DNA of 39,404 bases from NCBI GenBank assembly GCA_024276125.1, contig JAJRXT010000134.1:1-39404 (forward strand), written 5' to 3'. The translations under genes and the position numbers were made by a program. The first letter of the stretch is position 1; every line of letters begins with the position of its first letter. The notes beneath the pieces are model-generated. The model saw only the letters and a program-made list of their open reading frames with translations. It was not told the DNA's origin and searched no databases. The stretch is from a bacterium (GTDB lineage Bacteria > SZUA-182 > SZUA-191 > JAJRXT01). This document shows, one piece after another, positions 34,671-39,404 of this stretch.

Positions 34671-34798
34671 GCAATAAAAAATTATGCGATCGTGAATATG
34701 TGCATAACTCTGGCTAGTTCTACATATATTACTGCTAAAATAAAAAACCGAATTGTATGAATTGTTCTTGGTTAGTATAGTTAGTATAAGCTAGTTAG

Positions 34799-34826
34799 TT
34801 GAATTATTTTATTAATCTGTTATAAT
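34799..34826 (+). promoter_or_regulatory. Sigma-70-type promoter of the TPR lipoprotein operon
   Basis: TTGAAT (34799-34804), a 16-base spacer and a consensus TATAAT (34821-34826). This puts the start near 34833, about 40 bases before the ATG at 34871, which has AAGAGG upstream. Confidence 0.7.
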
Positions 34827-34870
34827 TATAAAAGTGGGGTTATTTTTCTAAATTAATCTAAGAGGCCAAA

Positions 34871-36619
34871 ATGAGTAGTTTTAAACAAAAAGGGATAGCT
34901 TTATTATTAGGACTAATTTTTCTAACTAGTTGTTTTTCAGTAACCAAATTAGCTGAGAGTCAACCCAGTTCACGTTATTTTTACACCGAAAACGGCGACT
35001 TAAAATCGAGTCAGGAACCGCCTAATGCCTATTATCATTTTGCATTGGCACAAATTTATGAATCAGAAGCAAATACAATAAAGGCAATTGAGGAATATAA
35101 GGCCGCATTGGAATTAGACCCGGATTCGGCATTTATTCATTATTCTTTGGGAAAATTATATCTTGGCAGCGCAAAATTTGTTGAAGCAGCCCGAGAACTG
35201 GAAGAAACCTTAGAAATAAACAGTAATTATGTTGACGCATACAAACTGTTGGGGGATTTATACTTTCATTTAAAAAAACATAAAAAGGCTATTGCTGTAT
35301 ACAGCAAGGTTATAGAACTGGACCCGGGATATGAAGATGTGTATATTATTCTTGCTGAAAGATATTATGAGCTGAATGAATATGATAAGGCGATTGCCAT
35401 TTACTCAAAATGGCTGGAAAATAATCCGAATTCTTTTATCGCCCGATTTTATCTGGCTAGACTTTATAGAAAATTAAATATGACAAATAAAGCCATTATT
35501 AATTTTAAGGAAACTATTGCCTTAAGACCAAATTTTGAAATGGCGCTACATCAGCTTGGAGAGATTTATCTTCAAGAAAAGATGCTGGATGAGGCTCAGG
35601 AAATATATCAGAAACTGCTTACCTTGAATCCTCAAAATATTCAAATACACGATCGCTTAGGGCAGATATATATAGACCAAGGGCAATTTCAGCAAGCCTT
35701 GGTAGAGTATCAGGATATAAAGGAAAGATTCCCTCAATATATTCAAATTTATCTGAAAATAGGCTCTATTTTGTCAAAACATGGCAAATATGAAGAGGCA
35801 ATCGAGGAATTTAATCAAGTAATCAAATTGGATAAAAAAAATACGGACGCTCGTTTTTGCCTGGCTCTTACCTACGAAGAATTAAAACAATACGATAAGG
35901 CTATAGAAGAAATAACAAAGATAATTGACATAGAACCTGGATTACCAAAATCTTATCTATATTTAGCGGAAATATATATCCAAATGGGCGCTCCCGAAAA
36001 AGCCCTCAGTCTGCTTGAAAATGCCGTAAACTCTAATCCAAATGAGATAGACCTGTACCTTTCGCTGGGGCTGATGTATAAAGACAATCAACGTTATGCC
36101 GAGGCTATAAAGGCTCTAAAACGCGGAATCGAGATCGACCCGGATTATGACCAGGCGCATTTTTTTCTGGGTACTATTTATGAACAACTAAATAGATTTG
36201 ATGAATCGGTTAAACAATTAAAACAAGCGCTAAAGCTTAATCCAAAACATGCTGAAGCCCATAATTATTTAGGTTATATGTGGGTTGAAAAAGGACAAAA
36301 TATGGAAGAAGCAATTAGTGAAATAAAAAAAGCCCTGGAACTAGAACCCAATAACGGAGCTTTTATAGACAGTCTGGGCTGGGCTTATTTCCATAAAGGA
36401 TGGCTGGATAAGGCGCAAGTGGAATTGGAACGAGCGGTTAATCTTATGGATGACAATGCTGAAATATACGATCATTTAGCAGAAGTATACTATAGTCAAG
36501 GCCGATTAAAAGACGCTTGTACTCAATGGGAAAAAGCCTTAAGCTTTGCTCCTGATGATGATAATCTTATTAAAAAAATAAACCGTGTTAAAATAGAATT
36601 AGAGGAAAAGAAACCATAA
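34871..36619 (+). CDS. Large TPR-repeat lipoprotein
   Basis: 582 residues. A lipoprotein signal ends in LTSC (Cys21). From about residue 50 to the end there are some fifteen tetratricopeptide repeats with regular A-x-x-x-Y-x-x-A-I helices; examples are NAYYHFALAQIYESEANTIKAIEEYKAALELDP and LGYMWVEKGQNMEEAISEIKKALELEP. It is likely anchored in the outer or inner membrane facing the periplasm, and acts as a protein-binding scaffold. Promoter and ribosome site are clear. Its TAA overlaps the ATG of the next lipoprotein gene by one base (TAATG), so the two are co-translated. Confidence 0.9.
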   Translation: MSSFKQKGIALLLGLIFLTSCFSVTKLAESQPSSRYFYTENGDLKSSQEPPNAYYHFALAQIYESEANTIKAIEEYKAALELDPDSAFIHYSLGKLYLGSAKFVEAARELEETLEINSNYVDAYKLLGDLYFHLKKHKKAIAVYSKVIELDPGYEDVYIILAERYYELNEYDKAIAIYSKWLENNPNSFIARFYLARLYRKLNMTNKAIINFKETIALRPNFEMALHQLGEIYLQEKMLDEAQEIYQKLLTLNPQNIQIHDRLGQIYIDQGQFQQALVEYQDIKERFPQYIQIYLKIGSILSKHGKYEEAIEEFNQVIKLDKKNTDARFCLALTYEELKQYDKAIEEITKIIDIEPGLPKSYLYLAEIYIQMGAPEKALSLLENAVNSNPNEIDLYLSLGLMYKDNQRYAEAIKALKRGIEIDPDYDQAHFFLGTIYEQLNRFDESVKQLKQALKLNPKHAEAHNYLGYMWVEKGQNMEEAISEIKKALELEPNNGAFIDSLGWAYFHKGWLDKAQVELERAVNLMDDNAEIYDHLAEVYYSQGRLKDACTQWEKALSFAPDDDNLIKKINRVKIELEEKKP

Positions 36620-37449
36620 TGTCCATATACGACCTCTTTTTCAAGAGGCGGTTTTATAAAATTATAGGCAGCCTGATATGGCTGTCTTTTTTTCTTTCAG
36701 GCTGCTATAAGCTTACCCCTTCCGGCGAGCGCTCTTTAAAAAAAGAAGTTACCGATAAACAAACCCTGGCCTACTTACAGCAACGAAACGAATATTTTAA
36801 AAGCCTGCGTACCATTGCGCAGGTTAATATTGTAAGTCAGCAAGAAAAAAGAAGCTTTAACGCAAGTTTGTCTGTACAAAAGCCGAATCTTCTGCGGTTG
36901 GAAGTGCTAAATATGTTTATGCAGCCGGTACAGTTTATTATCGCGAACAAAAACAAGATGTTATGTTACGTGCCAGCGGATAAAAAAGTCTTGATTGGAG
37001 CGCCGAGCAGTTTAAATGTATATCGTTTTTTAGGTATCAGGCTTCCGGTAGAAGAACTTGTAAATATTCTCTTAGGCGGTGTAAGCCTGCCGAATCCCGC
37101 TGAGTATAGTTTAAAGTTTTCATATCTTAAACCGGAAAAACATTATTTATTGCAATTTTGTTATCAGGATAACCATTGTTTTTACAATTTGTGGCTTAAT
37201 CCTTATTGGTTATATCCTGAAAAATTTATTTACCCTCATGCCTCTTTAACCGGTTGTCAGGTTAGATGGGATGATTTTGTAAAATTGGGGAATACTTATC
37301 TGCCTAAATATATTAAATTAGAGAGATTGGACCAAGCCGATTATATCGAGCTTATATATTCAAATCCAGTAATAAACGAAACTATCCCTTCTGCCAGTTT
37401 TGCCATGGAATTGCCTGATATGGTTGAGCGTATACCCTTGGAGGGCTAA
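36619..37449 (+). CDS. LolB/DUF4292-like outer-membrane lipoprotein
   Basis: 276 residues. A signal with lipobox LSGC (Cys29) is followed by a beta-rich domain: LRTIAQVNIVSQQEKRSFNASLSVQKPNLLRLEVLNMFMQPVQFIIANKNKMLCYVP, and later a YIELIYSNPVINETIPSASFAM end. The fold pattern matches LolA/LolB-like proteins that bind lipids of lipoproteins, but sequence identity is not enough to name it LolB. Start is coupled to the upstream TPR lipoprotein gene. The pair may form an outer-membrane assembly or lipoprotein-sorting module. Confidence 0.75.
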   Translation: MSIYDLFFKRRFYKIIGSLIWLSFFLSGCYKLTPSGERSLKKEVTDKQTLAYLQQRNEYFKSLRTIAQVNIVSQQEKRSFNASLSVQKPNLLRLEVLNMFMQPVQFIIANKNKMLCYVPADKKVLIGAPSSLNVYRFLGIRLPVEELVNILLGGVSLPNPAEYSLKFSYLKPEKHYLLQFCYQDNHCFYNLWLNPYWLYPEKFIYPHASLTGCQVRWDDFVKLGNTYLPKYIKLERLDQADYIELIYSNPVINETIPSASFAMELPDMVERIPLEG

Positions 37450-37457
37450 ATGCAGCC

Positions 37458-37581
37458 GTCATTCTGAACGAAGCGGAGCGCAGTGAAGAATCTACACACA
37501 TATGCGAGTGAGAATCTTCGGCCTACGGCCTCAGAATGACAGGCTAATAAAAGTTGTTTTACCATTAAGTCAACAGCATTG
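37458..37581. repeat. TGTCATTCTGA unit and orphan family-2 end
   Basis: 37458-37541 is the palindromic unit (GTCATTCTGAACGAAGCGG .. CCTCAGAATGACA). 37563-37581 is CATTAAGTCAACAGCATTG, a family-2 right end whose left partner is missing. The rest of the gap to 37730 shows no gene. Confidence 0.65.
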
Positions 37582-37730
37582 GGGTCGTCCTTGCCTCAGA
37601 GCTTTAAAGGCGTTGGATTCAGAAACGAGCCAGACTTCCGTAATGTATTAATTAAACCTTGACAAATTTGTTTAAAAAGTTTATTTTTAATTCATTACTT
37701 AAAAGGCCGTTTTATGTAAGGAACTATTTT

Positions 37731-38120
37731 ATGAATAAACAACATTTTGAAATTCTTTTAGAGAAAATAGATAGTAAATTTGACCTGGTATTAGAAGGTT
37801 ATGCTGCTTTAAATAGAAAAATAGATAATGTTCAAAATTCATTGGATGATTATAAGCGACAAAACAAAGAAGAACAAAATTTACTTTTTCAGATGATCCG
37901 TGAAGTAAATCAAAAAGTTGATAAATTAGACCAAAAAGTTGATAAATTAGATAAAAAAGTTGATAAATTAGACCAAAAAGTTGATAAATTAGATAAAAAA
38001 GTTGATAAATTAGATAAAAATAATGTTGCCGCCCATGCCGCTTTTAACAAAAAATTGGATGAGCGCGAAAAAGAAACCGCCGGTTTAAAACAAAGACTTA
38101 CCCGCTTAGAAGCCGCCTGA
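37731..38120 (+). CDS. Small coiled-coil protein with heptad tandem repeat
   Basis: 129 residues from the ATG at 37731 (TAAGGA about ten bases upstream). No signal peptide. The protein is almost entirely charged helix. Five exact or near-exact heptads, [QK]KVDKLD, sit in the middle, with Val and Leu at core positions, flanked by less regular coiled coil and ending LKQRLTRLEAA. It is probably a trimeric or dimeric cytoplasmic coiled coil. I do not recognise a family. A longer open frame upstream (37659) has no ribosome site. Convergent with the ROK kinase gene, five bases apart. Confidence 0.7.
   Translation: MNKQHFEILLEKIDSKFDLVLEGYAALNRKIDNVQNSLDDYKRQNKEEQNLLFQMIREVNQKVDKLDQKVDKLDKKVDKLDQKVDKLDKKVDKLDKNNVAAHAAFNKKLDEREKETAGLKQRLTRLEAA
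37911..38015 (+). repeat. 21-base tandem repeat inside the coiled-coil gene
   Basis: Five units of about 21 bases (CAAAAAGTTGATAAATTAGA plus one base). They differ mainly at CAA/AAA for Gln or Lys. The near identity at DNA level points to recent slippage-type expansion, so length may vary between strains. Confidence 0.85.
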
Positions 38121-38125
38121 GTTTA

Positions 38126-39103
38126 TTAAATGCAGTCTGTTTGTTCGATTGCTGCCGCTATAGCGCCGTATTCGCCGATCTCCTCTCCTAATTTAGCCGG
38201 TACCAACGCAGGAAGCGGTATTTTGCGGTTAAATATATATTTACTAAGGGCATCTTTGGCCGGCGCCAGTAAAAGATCGCCGGCATGAATCGCCAGCGTA
38301 CCCAAAATGAAAATTTCCGGATCCAGTATATTGGTTAAATTAGCTAACCCCCAGCCCAGATAATATCCGGCTTTCCGCAAGATGCTAAGCGCCAGCTTAT
38401 CATCATCACGTGCAGCCTGTAATAATATATGAGCATCTAATTTTTCTATCTTTCCGCCTACCAGTCCCAACATAATAGAATCAGGGTGATTTGGTACTTT
38501 GGCCTTCATTATCTTGGCTAACGCCGTACCCGAACACAAAGCCTCCAGACAGCCGCGCCGACCGCAACCGCATAAAGGACCATCGGGTAACAGTATTTGA
38601 TGCCCCAGCTCGCCGGCAGAACCATGAGCGCCCCGATACAGCCTGCCATCAACAATAATACCCCCGCCGATACCGGTACTCATGGTAAGATATACTAAAT
38701 TTTTACGACCGGCTCCGGCGCCGAAGAGAAATTCGGCCAAAGCCGCTGCATTAGCATCATTTTCAAATTTAGCCGGAATCCTAAATTGCTCTTCCAATAT
38801 TTTCTTAAGCGGTACAGAACCCCAGTCTGGTAAATTGGGCGGGTTATGTATTTCTCCGGTATTACAATCAACCGGTCCGGGGCAGCTAACTCCTATACAG
38901 ACTATTTGACTAGGCGATAGATTAGCCTGTTTGATTAATTCGGCGGTTGAATCCAATATGTTTTTAACTACCGTATCAGACCCCAAATGGGCTTGTGTTG
39001 GGCGCCTTAGCTTATGTAATAGGCGACCATTTGCATCAGCTATAGCAAAAGCCAGCTTGGTGCCGCCGATATCAATTCCCAAATAAAATTTTTGTTTAGA
39101 CAT
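38126..39103 (-). CDS. ROK-family sugar kinase (glucokinase-like)
   Basis: 325 residues from the ATG at 39103, which has GAGGG about nine bases upstream; a TTG five codons earlier is in frame but worse placed. N-terminal phosphate-binding LGIDIGGTKLAFAI, then GVSCPGPVD, ENDANAAALAEFLFGAG, MSTGIGGGIIVDGRLYRGAHGSAGELGH, and the ROK zinc motif CGCGRRGCLEALCSG. The absence of an N-terminal HTH makes it a kinase rather than a repressor. It likely phosphorylates glucose or a related hexose. Confidence 0.92.
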   Translation of the reverse strand: MSKQKFYLGIDIGGTKLAFAIADANGRLLHKLRRPTQAHLGSDTVVKNILDSTAELIKQANLSPSQIVCIGVSCPGPVDCNTGEIHNPPNLPDWGSVPLKKILEEQFRIPAKFENDANAAALAEFLFGAGAGRKNLVYLTMSTGIGGGIIVDGRLYRGAHGSAGELGHQILLPDGPLCGCGRRGCLEALCSGTALAKIMKAKVPNHPDSIMLGLVGGKIEKLDAHILLQAARDDDKLALSILRKAGYYLGWGLANLTNILDPEIFILGTLAIHAGDLLLAPAKDALSKYIFNRKIPLPALVPAKLGEEIGEYGAIAAAIEQTDCI

Positions 39104-39123
39104 AATAATTACCCTCAAAAAGG

Positions 39124-39150
39124 TATCTTTCGGTGTGTCTCACCCCGAAA
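39124..39150. repeat. Half TTTCGGGGTGTC palindrome unit
   Basis: ATCTTTCGGTGTGTCTCACC..CGAAAG, one arm of the family seen at 20515 and 22116, immediately upstream of the ROK kinase gene. Confidence 0.5.
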
Positions 39151-39187
39151 GCTGGTGGTGAGCAATTTGTTTCGATGTTTTTATAAT

Positions 39188-39404
39188 AACTGATGTTACG
39201 CAAAGTGTGCTTTTTGGCGTAGGGTGGGTCAAGCCCGTATTACGAAAGAGTTTAAACAATATTTTTTTAGGTGTATATTGTATTAATTGTTGCGGACCCA
39301 CCTTCATTGCTCGCTGCCAGGTGGTGGATTCGGGGCAATCTTTTGAGCGTTTTGTGTTATTTGCTCATTTTTTGGTGATCAGTTATATAAAAGCCCTTTA
39401 ATTC
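39188..39404. mobile_element. Family-3 MITE-like element, cut by window end
   Basis: It begins AACTGATGTTACGCAAAG, then TAGGGTGGGTCAAGCCCG; both match the family-3 end and its inner TAGGGTGG block at 16511-16929. A CCACC partner occurs at about 39297-39301. The right terminus is beyond the window or absent. No convincing gene. Confidence 0.55.

Overview
The window is an AT-rich stretch of bacterial chromosome from a diderm (LPS-bearing) and probably anaerobic organism. The evidence is an lptC-lptA-lptB-rpoN-hpf cluster, several lipoproteins, a ten-haem cytochrome c and a sirohaem sulfite/nitrite-reductase-like protein. HPr kinase plus a mannose-type PTS EIIA sit where proteobacteria keep ptsN. 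Together with the very dense small palindromic repeats this suggests a deep-branching uncultivated lineage (Omnitrophota-like or similar). That placement is an inference of low confidence. No rRNA, tRNA, CRISPR array, phage or transposase gene was found.

Layout. 248-4153 (minus): decahaem cytochrome, DASS-type anion transporter, broken universal stress protein and sirohaem/ferredoxin reductase, probably one operon. 4562-6688 (minus): RNase R. 7382-8245 (minus): DUF1573-type anchored protein with an internal stop codon, followed by a clear rho-independent terminator. 8410-14175 (minus): lptC, lptA, lptB, rpoN, hpf, hprK, PTS EIIA. 14466-14651 (plus): an orphan small RNA gene with its own promoter and terminator, convergent with cinA(C-terminal type)-bioB (minus). 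17073-26560 (plus): NSS symporter, CMD-family protein, O-methyltransferase-like enzyme, threonine synthase, CysO-like sulfur carrier, TPR protein, aroC, mnmE; then mnmG to 28648. 28823-29992 (minus): glycerate kinase. 30451-34670 (plus): glycosyltransferase, broken SGNH hydrolase and asnB, a small surface-glycan group. 34871-37449 (plus): two overlapping lipoprotein genes. 37731-38120: coiled-coil protein. 38126-39103 (minus): ROK sugar kinase.

Two features stand out. First, nearly every intergenic gap is packed with several families of short inverted-repeat elements. Some look like MITEs with terminal inverted repeats, one is inserted inside another, and one palindrome lies in frame inside mnmE, where it encodes WIPAFAGMT. 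Second, four otherwise well-conserved genes are each interrupted by one small lesion: in-frame TAA in the usp gene, in-frame TAG in the DUF1573 gene, in-frame TAA in the SGNH gene, and an apparent one-base loss in an A-run at the start of mnmE. These may be real decay, recoding, or consensus errors; the sequence alone cannot decide.
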